Origin: Hyphomicrobiales bacterium
GTDB lineage: Bacteria > Pseudomonadota > Alphaproteobacteria > Rhizobiales > Beijerinckiaceae
Assembly: GCA_017302635.1 (NCBI GenBank)
Contig: JAFLCX010000001.1
Location: 62,001 to 126,000, forward strand
Reading direction: 5' to 3'
DNA length: 64,000 nucleotides
Below, one piece after another: positions 27,158-35,442 of this stretch (positions are counted from its first letter, which is position 1; every line of letters starts with the position of its first letter). The position numbers and the translations under genes were made by a program. The notes beneath the pieces were generated by a model. The model ran no database searches and was not told where the DNA came from. It saw nothing but the letters and a program-made list of their open reading frames with translations.

Positions 27158-27636
27158 GCTGTGGCTTTGGCCTTCAGCGCGATGAGCGTCAAGGCCGCTC
27201 GTGCCGCATCGCCGCCTTTGTCGCCCTTTTCGGGGTTTGCGCGTGCTTCCGCCTGCGCGTCGTTCTCCACCGTGAGGATGGCATTGCCAAAGGGCAGCGC
27301 GTTCTGTGTGGCATAATCGATCAGCGCGCGGTTCGCCTGCACGGAGACGATTTCATAATGCGTCGTCTCACCCCGGATGACGATGCCGAGGGCGACAAAG
27401 CCATCCGCCGCCTTCTGGAACGCGCGCGGCTGATGGCGGATCGCCATCGCCACCGGTATTTCGAGCGCACCCGGCACGGTGATGATCTCGCAAGTCGCCC
27501 CCGCTGCCGCGATCGCGCGCTTCGCACCCGCGAGCAGCATGTCGTTGAGCGCATCGTAATAGCGCCCTTCGATGATGACGAGATGCGCACCCTTGGCTCC
27601 GGTGATGGGCCGCAGGTCGCGTTGGGCTTCAGCCAT
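27154..27636 (-). CDS. ribH: 6,7-dimethyl-8-ribityllumazine synthase
   Basis: A 160-residue lumazine synthase that joins the ribitylaminopyrimidine and dihydroxybutanone phosphate. Seen here: VIIEGRYYDALNDMLLAGAK, TVPGALEIPVAMAI, FVALGIVIRGETTHYEIVS with the catalytic His and GNAILTVENDAQAEARA. It normally assembles as pentamers or icosahedral 60-mers. ATG 27636 gives the family length. It overlaps the ribE end by eight bases, so riboflavin synthase and lumazine synthase should be made together. Confidence 0.97.
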   Translation of the reverse strand: MAEAQRDLRPITGAKGAHLVIIEGRYYDALNDMLLAGAKRAIAAAGATCEIITVPGALEIPVAMAIRHQPRAFQKAADGFVALGIVIRGETTHYEIVSVQANRALIDYATQNALPFGNAILTVENDAQAEARANPEKGDKGGDAARAALTLIALKAKATA

Positions 27637-28279
27637 GGCGAGCTTCCTTCGTATCATTGGCCGTCTCGGCCAGTCGCGCAGCGTATCGCGCCATCATGTC
27701 GATCTCGAGATGTACCGCATCGCCCGCCTTGCGCTCGCCGAAGGTCGTGACCTTCAGCGTATGCGGGATCAGCAGCACCGAGAACAGGTCGTCATCGACC
27801 GCATTCACCGTCAGCGACACGCCATCGAGCGTCACAGAGCCCTTCTGGGCGATGAAGCGATGCAAGGGTTTGGGTGCGCGCAAGGTGAAGCGCGCCGTCG
27901 CGCCCCAGTTTGCGTCATCCGGTGTCACCTCGTCGCGCGCGACGATCATGCTCAGCGCATCGACATGCCCGGTGACGATATGGCCACCCAATTCGTCGCC
28001 GATTTTCAGCGCACGTTCGAGGTTGATGCACGCGCCGGCGCGCCAGTTTCCCACATGCGTGAGGCGCAGGGTTTCGGCGGCCGCCTCCACCTCGAACCAG
28101 CTCTTGCCCGCAACGCCGCCCGCAGCCACCACCGTAAGGCAGCAGCCCGCGCAGGCGATGGAAGCTCCCAGCGCAATCGTCGCCGGGTCGTAGCTGCTGG
28201 CAATGCGCAGCCGTTTCAGGCTCTCGCCGCCGGCAACGCTTTCGACCCGGCCTATGTCAGTGATAATACCCGTGAACAT
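27629..28279 (-). CDS. ribE: Riboflavin synthase
   Basis: A 216-residue riboflavin synthase (alpha-type) made of two similar beta-barrel lumazine-binding repeats. Each repeat begins with the typical motif: MFTGIITDIGRVESV at the N-terminus and GGHIVTGHVDALSMIVARDE in the second half; the active site uses the N-terminal Phe-Thr-Gly and the CCLTV segment. It dismutates two lumazines to riboflavin. ATG 28279 overlaps the ribD stop codon, so translation is coupled. Confidence 0.96.
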   Translation of the reverse strand: MFTGIITDIGRVESVAGGESLKRLRIASSYDPATIALGASIACAGCCLTVVAAGGVAGKSWFEVEAAAETLRLTHVGNWRAGACINLERALKIGDELGGHIVTGHVDALSMIVARDEVTPDDANWGATARFTLRAPKPLHRFIAQKGSVTLDGVSLTVNAVDDDLFSVLLIPHTLKVTTFGERKAGDAVHLEIDMMARYAARLAETANDTKEARHG

Positions 28280-29385
28280 CAGCGCTGAGCCTCGAAAATT
28301 TCGCACAGATCCCCGCCGACCTTGCGGCTCCGCGTGAGTTGGGCCTTTTCCCGCCATTGCGCAAGCGACGGCCCGATCGCCGGGAGGCCATTTCCCGCTC
28401 TTGCTGGGCCAGTCAGCAGCACGAACTCGTCGATGAGGGCAGCCTCAGCCAAAGTCTCGGCCAAAGTCGGGCCAGCCTCGACCATCAGCCGTGTGACCCC
28501 CATCGCGGCGAGCGCTCCGAGGGCCGCCTGAAGATCGAGACGACCCGATCCATCCGGCGGAATAGCAATGATTTCAATATTTTGATCGTTCCGCGTGAGA
28601 TGGAGATTCTGCGGCTTCGCGCTGAGAATCAAGGTCTTCGCAAAACGATTCGAGAGCATGCGCGCCTCGGTTGGCATGCGACCTTCGGTATCCAGCACCA
28701 CGCGCAGCGGGCTCATGTCTTCCATGCCCGGGAGGCGAACATCGAGCCGCGGATCATCCGCGAGGACCGTTCCGATCCCGGTCAGGATCGCGTCATGGCG
28801 CGCGCGCAGACCATGCACGAAGGCGCGCGTTTCATCGCCCGTGATCACCAAGGAGCGGCGATCGGACGTGCCCGCGAAACCGTCAGCGGTCTGCGCCAGT
28901 TTCAGCGTGATGAAAGGGCGGTTTTTCGCCACTCGCAAGCAGTGTCCGAGGGTCACGGCATGGGCTTCCGTCTCGAGCACGCCGGTGACAACCTCAAGGC
29001 CCGCCTCGCGCAGACGCTGCGCTCCCTCGCCGCTGGCGAAAGGCGAAGGATCGGAGGCGCCGATCACCACCCGCCGGATGCCGCTTTCGAGAATGATCTC
29101 GGTGCAGGAGGGCCCGAAGACACGTTGCGAGCGCTGCGCGCATGGTTCGAGTGTCACGATCATCGTGGCATCGCGGGCGGCGCTTCCTGCAGCCATCACG
29201 GCGTTCGCCTCGGCATGGGGCCGCCCGCCCGGTGCAGTGATACCGCGCCCGAGCATAATGGGCGGATCGACACTGTCATCCACAACGAGCGCCGCGACAG
29301 AGGGGTTGGGCCAGGTGCGCCCGAGCCCCCGCCGCGCCAGCGCGATCGCGGCGCTCATCAGCGCTTCGTCGGAGGGACGTCTCAT
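28279..29385 (-). CDS. ribD: Bifunctional riboflavin deaminase/reductase with unusual zinc motif
   Basis: A 368-residue two-domain RibD. Residues 1-145 are the cytidine-deaminase-like half with GGRPHAEANAVMAAG (His57, Glu59) and TLEPC (Cys82). The usual short PCSHxGRTPPC loop is replaced: eleven residues separate Cys82 from Cys94 in PCAQRSQRVFGPSC, against eight in typical RibD, and the loop His is missing. The C-terminal half is the reductase (ITLKLAQTADGFAG, ILTGIGTVLADDPRLDV, RLMVEAGPTLAETL). ATG 29385 overlaps the nrdR stop. Zinc binding by the longer loop is plausible but unproven. Confidence 0.93.
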   Translation of the reverse strand: MRRPSDEALMSAAIALARRGLGRTWPNPSVAALVVDDSVDPPIMLGRGITAPGGRPHAEANAVMAAGSAARDATMIVTLEPCAQRSQRVFGPSCTEIILESGIRRVVIGASDPSPFASGEGAQRLREAGLEVVTGVLETEAHAVTLGHCLRVAKNRPFITLKLAQTADGFAGTSDRRSLVITGDETRAFVHGLRARHDAILTGIGTVLADDPRLDVRLPGMEDMSPLRVVLDTEGRMPTEARMLSNRFAKTLILSAKPQNLHLTRNDQNIEIIAIPPDGSGRLDLQAALGALAAMGVTRLMVEAGPTLAETLAEAALIDEFVLLTGPARAGNGLPAIGPSLAQWREKAQLTRSRKVGGDLCEIFEAQR

Positions 29386-29870
29386 TATCCGCCGTCCTCG
29401 GCGCTCTCGTTGCCAGCGGGCTCGTCGCCCAGTTCCCGCAAAATCTGCCCGAACTCCTCGGCAGCGTTGAAGTTCTTGTAGACGGAGGCAAAGCGCACAT
29501 AGGCGACCTGATCGAGCCGGCGCAGCCGCTCCATCACCAGCGCGCCGATATCCTCGCTGCCAACCTCGCCTTCGGATTGGCTCTCGAGTTCCCGCACGAT
29601 GCCGTTGATCAGACGCTCGACCCGCTCGCGTTCGATGGGGCGCTTTCTCAGCGCGATCTCGATGGAGCGTGCGAGTTTGTCGCGATCGAACGGCACGCGC
29701 CGGCCCGAGCGCTTCACCACCACCAGTTCTTTGAGCTGGACTCGCTCGAAGGTCGTGAACCGGCCACCGCAATCGGTACAGACACGCCGCCGCCGGATCG
29801 CTCCGCCATCATCGGCGGGGCGACTGTCCTTCACCTGCGTATCGAAGGAACCACAGAAGGGGCAGCGCAT
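29385..29870 (-). CDS. nrdR: Transcriptional repressor NrdR
   Basis: A 161-residue regulator of ribonucleotide reductase genes. The zinc ribbon is MRCPFC at the start and [18 protein letters not shown] after it; the remaining 110 residues form an ATP-cone that senses ATP and dATP. nrdR beside ribD is conserved in many Proteobacteria. Its stop overlaps the ribD start. It begins 114 bases after glyA, a gap with no clear terminator. Confidence 0.97.
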   Translation of the reverse strand: MRCPFCGSFDTQVKDSRPADDGGAIRRRRVCTDCGGRFTTFERVQLKELVVVKRSGRRVPFDRDKLARSIEIALRKRPIERERVERLINGIVRELESQSEGEVGSEDIGALVMERLRRLDQVAYVRFASVYKNFNAAEEFGQILRELGDEPAGNESAEDGG

Positions 29871-29984
29871 TGCGGTGTTCCGAACATAAAACCGCGCCCG
29901 TTCCGACGCGGCTCATGCCTGTTTGAAACAGGGCAAAAGGTCAAGCACGAAGCCGTGCAAGCACGGTTGTCGCACCTGCCCGGT

Positions 29985-31274
29985 TCAGTAAATCGGGAAG
30001 CGCGCCGTAAGCTGGTGCACGCGGGTTTTCACCGCCGCCTCGAGCGCGGCGTTGCCCTCCTCGCCGTTCTTCGCGAGGCCTTCCACCACCTCGGCAATCA
30101 TCTCGCCAACGGACTGGAATTCCGCCACGCCGAAGCCGCGCGAGGTCGCGGCCGGAGAGCCGAGCCGGATGCCTGAGGTCACCATCGGCTTTTCCGGGTC
30201 AAACGGAATGCCGTTCTTGTTGCACGTGATGTGCGCGCGCCCCAGCGCTTTTTCAGCGGCAACGCCGGTCACCTTCTTCGGCCGCAGGTCAACCAGCATC
30301 AGGTGATTGTCGGTCCCACCCGAGCAGATCGCGAAACCACGAGACACAAGCGTTTCCGCCAGTGCTTTCGCATTCGCCACCACCTGATGCGCATAGGTCT
30401 TGAATTCAGGGCGCAAAGCTTCGCCGAATGCCACGGCCTTCGCCGCGATCACGTGCATCAGGGGGCCGCCCTGAAGGCCGGGGAAGATCGCCGAATTGAT
30501 CTTCTTGGCGATATCCGGGTCATTGGTGAGAATGAGGCCGCCGCGCGGGCCACGCAGGGTCTTGTGCGTCGTGGTCGTTGCGACATGCGCATGCGGGAAC
30601 GGCGACGGGTGCGCGCCACCCGCCACCAATCCTGCGAAATGCGCCATATCGACAAAGAAATAGGCGCCGACCTGATCGGCAATGCGCCGGAAGCCCTCGA
30701 AATCCCAGAAGCGCGAATAGCCCGAGCCGCCGGCAATGATGATCTTCGGCTTGTGCTCAAGGGCGAGACGCTCGATCTCGGCCATATCAATGAGGTTCGT
30801 GACCGGATCGACATTGTAGGAGACGACATTGAACCACTTGCCGCTCATATTGACCGGCGCCCCATGCGTGAGGTGCCCGCCCGCCGCGAGGTTCAGGCCC
30901 ATGAAGGTGTCGCCCGGCTTCATCAGCGCCATGAACACGGCCTGATTGGCCTGTGAGCCGGAATTCGGCTGCACATTGGCGAAATCGCAGCCGAAAAGCT
31001 GCTTCGCCCGGGCGATCGCGAGTTCCTCGGCGATATCGACGAACTGGCAACCGCCATAATAGCGCCGGCCGGGGTAACCTTCGGCATATTTGTTCGTGAG
31101 CACCGAGCCCTGCGCCTCAAGTACTGCCTTCGAGACGATGTTCTCCGAGGCGATCAGCTCGATCTCGTCACGCTGGCGGCCGAGTTCAAGCTGCACCGCC
31201 TTCGCGATCTCCGGATCGGCATCGGCGAGGCTCGCGGAAAAGAACGAATTCGAGCGGATGGCGGCAGCACTCAT
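29985..31274 (-). CDS. glyA: Serine hydroxymethyltransferase
   Basis: A 429-residue PLP enzyme that converts serine and tetrahydrofolate to glycine and methylene-tetrahydrofolate. The PLP lysine lies in [14 protein letters not shown]; the family also shows [25 protein letters not shown] and [11 protein letters not shown]. Length and motifs are typical. It is upstream of nrdR on the same strand and may share its operon. The 142 bases before it, toward the enolase-superfamily gene, show no recognisable riboswitch. Confidence 0.97.
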   Translation of the reverse strand: MSAAAIRSNSFFSASLADADPEIAKAVQLELGRQRDEIELIASENIVSKAVLEAQGSVLTNKYAEGYPGRRYYGGCQFVDIAEELAIARAKQLFGCDFANVQPNSGSQANQAVFMALMKPGDTFMGLNLAAGGHLTHGAPVNMSGKWFNVVSYNVDPVTNLIDMAEIERLALEHKPKIIIAGGSGYSRFWDFEGFRRIADQVGAYFFVDMAHFAGLVAGGAHPSPFPHAHVATTTTHKTLRGPRGGLILTNDPDIAKKINSAIFPGLQGGPLMHVIAAKAVAFGEALRPEFKTYAHQVVANAKALAETLVSRGFAICSGGTDNHLMLVDLRPKKVTGVAAEKALGRAHITCNKNGIPFDPEKPMVTSGIRLGSPAATSRGFGVAEFQSVGEMIAEVVEGLAKNGEEGNAALEAAVKTRVHQLTARFPIY

Positions 31275-31416
31275 GGCGGTTCCTTTGCAGGGTGGTCGGC
31301 AAGGAGCGGAATCGCATCCGCGTCCTCCGGTCCAGAAGCCGCGTTCTCTAAAGCGAACGGCCGATCATCTCAAGTGCGATGGTTCGGCGCGCCCCGAAGG
31401 GCAGCCATGCGCTGAC

Positions 31417-32499
31417 CTAGGCCGCGAAGCGCGCGACCGCCGCCTCGTTCCAGCCAAGGCCGTTGCCGGGCTCGTCATCGAGAACCGCGCACCCCTTTTT
31501 GATGCGCAGGGGCCTTGCAAGGACCGGTGCGGCGATATCGAGATACTCGAGCATATCTGCGCCCGATGTCGCGAGCAGGGCATGCGCAGAGACTTCCGGA
31601 AAAATATGGCTCGAAACCGGCAGGCCTGCCGCTTCCGCGAGCGCAGCCGTGCGGTGCCAACCGGTGATGCCGCCGATTTTCATCAGGTCCGGCATGATGA
31701 GGTCTGTCGCGCCCGCCGCGATGGACTTGGCGGCATCCTGCGGGCCCCACCAGTTCTCACCCGCCTGCATGGGTGTGCGGGCGGCGCGGCGGATCTCGGC
31801 CTGCGATGCAAAATCGGTCGAGAGCGTCGGCTCCTCGATCCAATTGAGGCCGAGGTCATCGAGTGTCGGCAAACGCCGCTTCGCCTCGGCCACCGAGAGC
31901 GACTGGTTGAAATCGACCATGATCTTCGCTTTCGGCCCGAGCTTGCGACGCAAGGCCGCGATGGCGCTGAGATCGGTTTCAGGATCAGGCATGCCGATCT
32001 TGAACTTGAAGGCCGTAAACCCCTGTTCGAGCAGAGGTTCCGCTTCTCTCACGATGGAATCGGCCGACATGCCGCGCAAGCTCGCATAAGCCGGAACGGG
32101 ACGGATATCGCCACCGAGAAGCCGCGCCAAAGGCAAGCCGGCCGATTTCGCGAGCGCATCCCAGATTGCCATATCGATCCCGGAGATCGCCATCAGTACC
32201 AACCCCTCGATGCCCAGCAGCCGAAATCGCTGCTGGAGCATGTCGAACAGCATGGCAGGCGCGACCGGTTGCCCCTTGATCAGCGCCTCCATGCCAGCAA
32301 CCAGTTCGGCCACCGGTTTCAGCGCGAGAGGCGTGTAAGTGAAAAGATAGCTGTGCCCGATGATGCCCGCGCTGGTCTCGACGTCGATCAGCACCAGAGG
32401 TGCAATTGGCACATGGCCGCTGGCTGTTTCGACCGGCGGGTCAATCGGCACACGGCAGGTGCGCACACGAATGGATTGGATGGTGCCGACTTCCCGCAT
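31417..32499 (-). CDS. Enolase superfamily enzyme, mandelate racemase type
   Basis: A 360-residue acid-sugar dehydratase or racemase of the mandelate racemase subgroup. The catalytic set is visible in order: KFKIG (KxK base), DFNQ and EEP metal ligands, QAGENWW third metal ligand, then MPDLMKIGG with SSHIFPEVS supplying the Asp-His dyad, and LEYLD near the end. ATG 32499 has AAGGGAG six bases upstream; the GTG at 32517 is less likely. The gene stands apart, with no sugar transporter or dehydrogenase beside it, so its substrate is unknown. Confidence 0.88.
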   Translation of the reverse strand: MREVGTIQSIRVRTCRVPIDPPVETASGHVPIAPLVLIDVETSAGIIGHSYLFTYTPLALKPVAELVAGMEALIKGQPVAPAMLFDMLQQRFRLLGIEGLVLMAISGIDMAIWDALAKSAGLPLARLLGGDIRPVPAYASLRGMSADSIVREAEPLLEQGFTAFKFKIGMPDPETDLSAIAALRRKLGPKAKIMVDFNQSLSVAEAKRRLPTLDDLGLNWIEEPTLSTDFASQAEIRRAARTPMQAGENWWGPQDAAKSIAAGATDLIMPDLMKIGGITGWHRTAALAEAAGLPVSSHIFPEVSAHALLATSGADMLEYLDIAAPVLARPLRIKKGCAVLDDEPGNGLGWNEAAVARFAA

Positions 32500-32514
32500 G
32501 GCCAACTCCCTTGC

Positions 32515-32543
32515 CACAAAAAACGGGCCCCTTGCGAGGCCCG
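32515..32543 (-). terminator. Intrinsic terminator downstream of ldtP
   Basis: On the minus strand CGGGCC and GGCCCG arms form a GC-rich hairpin (32524-32543) followed by a TTTTTT tract (32518-32523). It should end the ldtP transcript before the enolase-superfamily gene. Confidence 0.75.
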
Positions 32544-32619
32544 CTCAATCTTTCAGGAAATTGGTATACCAGCAAGAAATCGTTCCGAATGATCGAAAAC
32601 TTGCATGGCGCCCCGAACC

Positions 32620-33921
32620 TCACTCTGTCGGGCGATCATCCCCGTCGCGCAGGGCCTGCGTCACGGCACCGGGGCCGACACCGTCGCGGCCATAGATGTC
32701 GTCGCGGAACTGGATCACGCCATCCGGCGTCGCCCAGGCGGTGATGTAGGTCCAGTAAACCGGAATAGGCTCGCGCGGCCGGGCATCAATGCGGCGGGCG
32801 GCACGGAACGCCTCGTCGATCGCATCGCGAGTCCATTGCGGGTTGTCCTGCAAAATCCAGTAGATGTACTCGCGGACATTCTGCACGCGCACGCAACCCG
32901 AGGAGACGAAGCGGTAATCGTCGCCGAAGATACCCTTGGCGGGCGTATCATGCATGTAGACGCCGTGCGGGTTGGGGATATTGATGCGCACGAAGCCGAG
33001 CGAGTTGTGCTCGCCGCCGGGATCCTGTCGGAACATGTAGCGGGTTGCCTCGTCGGAATTCCAGTTCACCTGCGCCGGTTGCAGTTCCTGCCCCTGCGGG
33101 TTGAAGATGCGGATCTTCTGCTCGGTGAGATAATTCGGGTTCTTCTGCATCAGCGGGATCAGATCCTTGCGGATGATCGAGGCCGGCACGGTCCAGAACG
33201 GGTGGAAGTTCACTTCCACGATCTTCGCATTCATGATTGGCGACTGGCGATCGATCTTGCCGACACCCGCAACATGGCGCGTGGCAACCTGACCGTTCTC
33301 GACCGTTTCCACATAAGCCGCCGGAATATTCACGGTGACATAGCGGCCACCGAGATTGCCCGAATAACCGCGCAGGCGAACGAGGTTCACTTCAAGCTGC
33401 CTAAGGCGCGTGGCGGCCGGCGTGTTCAGCGCCGCATAGGTCTGTGCGCCGACAACGCCCGTGGGTGTGAGGCCGTGGCGGGCCTGATAGCGCTTCACCG
33501 CGCCATCGACATAGGAGTCGAACACATCGGAATTGCCGACATTGGGCGAAAGATCACCGAGTTCGATCAGGCGCTCGCGCAGGGCCTGCACATTCGGATG
33601 CTTGACCCCGAGCTTCAGACGCTGGTTTGCCTGCAGAGGCGGATGACCGCCGCGCGCGACAAGCTGCTGATAGATACTGATGGCGCCTTCCAGCGCCTGC
33701 ACGGTCTGGCCGCCCAGAATGGGGAAGGACGTGCGGATATTCCGCGAGCGCTGCGTGCCGGTATCGTAGGTCTGCGCCCACTCGGCCTGACCGCCGATCA
33801 TCGGCCCTTGCTGCGCGAAGGCTGTACCGCCGAGCAAACCCGCGCCGGCCGCGCCGGAAACACCGGCCAGAAACAACCTGCGGTTCATTCCCTGTCCCAG
33901 CATCTTGCCATCCGTCGTCAT
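32620..33921 (-). CDS. ldtP: L,D-transpeptidase (LdtP/YcbB-like)
   Basis: A 433-residue exported peptidoglycan cross-linking enzyme. The leader contains NRRLFLAGVSGAAGAGLLGG, resembling a Tat signal. A peptidoglycan-binding repeat lies near residues 130-160 (KRYQARHGLTPTGVVGAQTY). The YkuD catalytic domain has VYMHDTPAKGIFGDDYRFVS followed by SGCVRV, giving the His and Cys active-site residues. In Liberibacter and Sinorhizobium an L,D-transpeptidase of this type is controlled by the MarR protein LdtR; here the regulator gene lies immediately upstream. A terminator follows the stop. Confidence 0.9.
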   Translation of the reverse strand: MTTDGKMLGQGMNRRLFLAGVSGAAGAGLLGGTAFAQQGPMIGGQAEWAQTYDTGTQRSRNIRTSFPILGGQTVQALEGAISIYQQLVARGGHPPLQANQRLKLGVKHPNVQALRERLIELGDLSPNVGNSDVFDSYVDGAVKRYQARHGLTPTGVVGAQTYAALNTPAATRLRQLEVNLVRLRGYSGNLGGRYVTVNIPAAYVETVENGQVATRHVAGVGKIDRQSPIMNAKIVEVNFHPFWTVPASIIRKDLIPLMQKNPNYLTEQKIRIFNPQGQELQPAQVNWNSDEATRYMFRQDPGGEHNSLGFVRINIPNPHGVYMHDTPAKGIFGDDYRFVSSGCVRVQNVREYIYWILQDNPQWTRDAIDEAFRAARRIDARPREPIPVYWTYITAWATPDGVIQFRDDIYGRDGVGPGAVTQALRDGDDRPTE

Positions 33922-34253
33922 GATTGTCCCGTCCGTCCCGTTCCAGCCCTAAACCGCACAGAATGCCGGTTCGGTGCTCTATATCTTGTTCATTCACATA
34001 AGAGAATTGCCAAAGCGTTGTCGCGGCGATCCGCGAGGCCGGCTTTCGCATGAATGCTGCCCCTTGAAGCCGTCCAACGGCGGCGAATTTGTGACATTCA
34101 GGCTGACGAACTGGTCACGAGCGCGTTATCACGCCTCGAATGCACCAAAAGGCCCGCCGGGGGCGACGGGCCTTGGGGGTGTCTCGGAAGGATGCTGCCC
34201 GGTCTCGCAGGGCAGCATCCCGGATTTCGGAAAAACTGCGATCGAAGCCTTGA
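33922..34253. other. Intergenic region between ldtR and ldtP with two hairpins
   Basis: No coding sequence is visible in this 332-base stretch. Near 34149-34174 an 8-base inverted repeat AAGGCCCG/CGGGCCTT occurs, and at 34190-34220 a perfect 11-base repeat GGATGCTGCCC/GGGCAGCATCC with a 9-base loop. Both lie just downstream of the ldtR stop; neither has a clear T-tract. They may still be tandem terminators. The part nearer ldtP (33922-34040) is more AT-rich and is the likely ldtP promoter. Confidence 0.6.
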
Positions 34254-34766
34254 TCAGAGACGGTAACGGATCTGGTCGGTCCAGAAGCGGTCGAGTCGCA
34301 GCAGCGCATGGTTCAGGGTCTCGAAATCGTCCTGACCGATACCGCCGATCTGCTCGATCGTACGGACGTGCTTCTCATAGAGATCGGCCACGATCTTGTG
34401 CACTTCGTCACCCTTCGGCGCGAGGCGGATACGGACCGAGCGGCGATCCACGCGGCTGCGCTGATGCGAGAGATAGCCCAGCTCCACGAGCTTCTTCACG
34501 TTGTAGGAGACGTTCGAGCCCAGATAGTAACCGCGGGTGCGCAACTCGCTCGCCGTCACATCGTTATCGCCGATGTTATACAGCAGCAGCGCCTGAACGC
34601 TGTTCACATCATTGCGGCCGCGACGGTCAAACTCGTCCTTGATCACATCGAGAAGACGACGATGAAGACGCTCGACCAAGGCCAGAGCTTCAAGATACTT
34701 CGGGCGGACCTGCTGGATCTGCTCGCTATTTCCATCCTGACGGACAGCAACATTGCTCTTAGACAT
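34254..34766 (-). CDS. ldtR: MarR family regulator, LdtR-like
   Basis: A 170-residue winged-helix regulator. The core reads HRRLLDVIKDEFDRRGRNDV, VQALLLYNIGDNDVTASELR, LGSNVSYNVKKLVELGYLSH (recognition helix) and QRSRVDRRSVRIRLAPKGDE (wing). This matches LdtR, the MarR-family activator of an L,D-transpeptidase gene linked to osmotic tolerance in Liberibacter and Sinorhizobium. ATG 34766 is preferred because AGGGG lies about eight bases upstream; GTG 34775 is an alternative. The divergence-free order ldtR then ldtP with a 332-base gap suggests separate promoters. Confidence 0.88.
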   Translation of the reverse strand: MSKSNVAVRQDGNSEQIQQVRPKYLEALALVERLHRRLLDVIKDEFDRRGRNDVNSVQALLLYNIGDNDVTASELRTRGYYLGSNVSYNVKKLVELGYLSHQRSRVDRRSVRIRLAPKGDEVHKIVADLYEKHVRTIEQIGGIGQDDFETLNHALLRLDRFWTDQIRYRL

Positions 34767-34789
34767 AACATACACCCCTGTTTTGCTTG

Positions 34790-34805
34790 AGGCAGACTTG
34801 TGCCT
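34790..34805. promoter_or_regulatory. Inverted repeat in the ldtR leader
   Basis: AGGCA (34790-34794) and TGCCT (34801-34805) flank a 6-base spacer, about 24 bases upstream of the ldtR start in an AT-rich region of 212 bases. MarR proteins often bind such short dyads in their own promoters; this one is only a candidate. Confidence 0.25.
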
Positions 34806-34978
34806 GTCCCCGTGTTGTGAGGGTATGTATAAGGCGATCCCGTGAATATGCCTTTAAATTGCAGCGTAAATTCTGCATTCATACTTCGCGGTAAATGAAA
34901 TCACTCTCTTGTATTTGTTAGTATTTTCAACTCGTGAATCTCACCAAACGCTAACCAAGCGCCCCGCCCTCACCGTGG

Positions 34979-35440
34979 TCAGAATTTCTGGCGGCGGAAC
35001 GCGAAGGTGAGGATGAAAAACACAGCGATCATGATGCCGGCACCCACGGCCGTGAACAGCCCGATCGTGCGCGCAAAACCCGTAGCGCCAAGGACGAACT
35101 CGATCGTCGAGAGAAACAGCCAGAGGCTTGTTCCCCAGGTCGCCAGCAGCCAAAGGCCGACTGCCGCAGAGCAATTGAGCAGAGCAAAAGCGACGATGAT
35201 GGCCTGCCTCAGTCGCGGCTCCTCGCCGAGGGGCAGATCGCCAAACCCGAGGATCAACGCCCAGAATGCGACGCCCTTGAGCATGCAGATCGTCGCGGCG
35301 AGCCGCAGGAACAGGGTCATGACGAGATCCCAGCGCACACCGGATGCCTTGAGTTCTCCGCCGATCGGCGGCTCGTCGCGGCCGCCGGGCTCGATCACGA
35401 AATCGTTGCGACCATTCTGGGCATCATGGGGACGGGCCAT
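34979..35440 (-). CDS. Small membrane protein, DUF6163-like
   Basis: A 153-residue protein with a charged N-terminus of about 40 residues and four hydrophobic helices (LFLRLAATICMLKGVAFWAL; AIIVAFALLNCSAAVGLWLL; TSLWLFLSTIEFVLG; AVGAGIMIAVFFILTFAF). It resembles the DUF6163 family of Hyphomicrobiales, whose function is unknown. It begins 2 bases after the 3-hydroxyisobutyryl-CoA hydrolase stop on the same strand and is therefore likely co-transcribed with it. A link to ldtR is possible by position only. Confidence 0.7.
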   Translation of the reverse strand: MARPHDAQNGRNDFVIEPGGRDEPPIGGELKASGVRWDLVMTLFLRLAATICMLKGVAFWALILGFGDLPLGEEPRLRQAIIVAFALLNCSAAVGLWLLATWGTSLWLFLSTIEFVLGATGFARTIGLFTAVGAGIMIAVFFILTFAFRRQKF

Positions 35441-35442
35441 GT

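Noticed and set aside
31275..31416. Possible glycine or other riboswitch before glyA
   Set aside because: No conserved aptamer pattern visible by eye.
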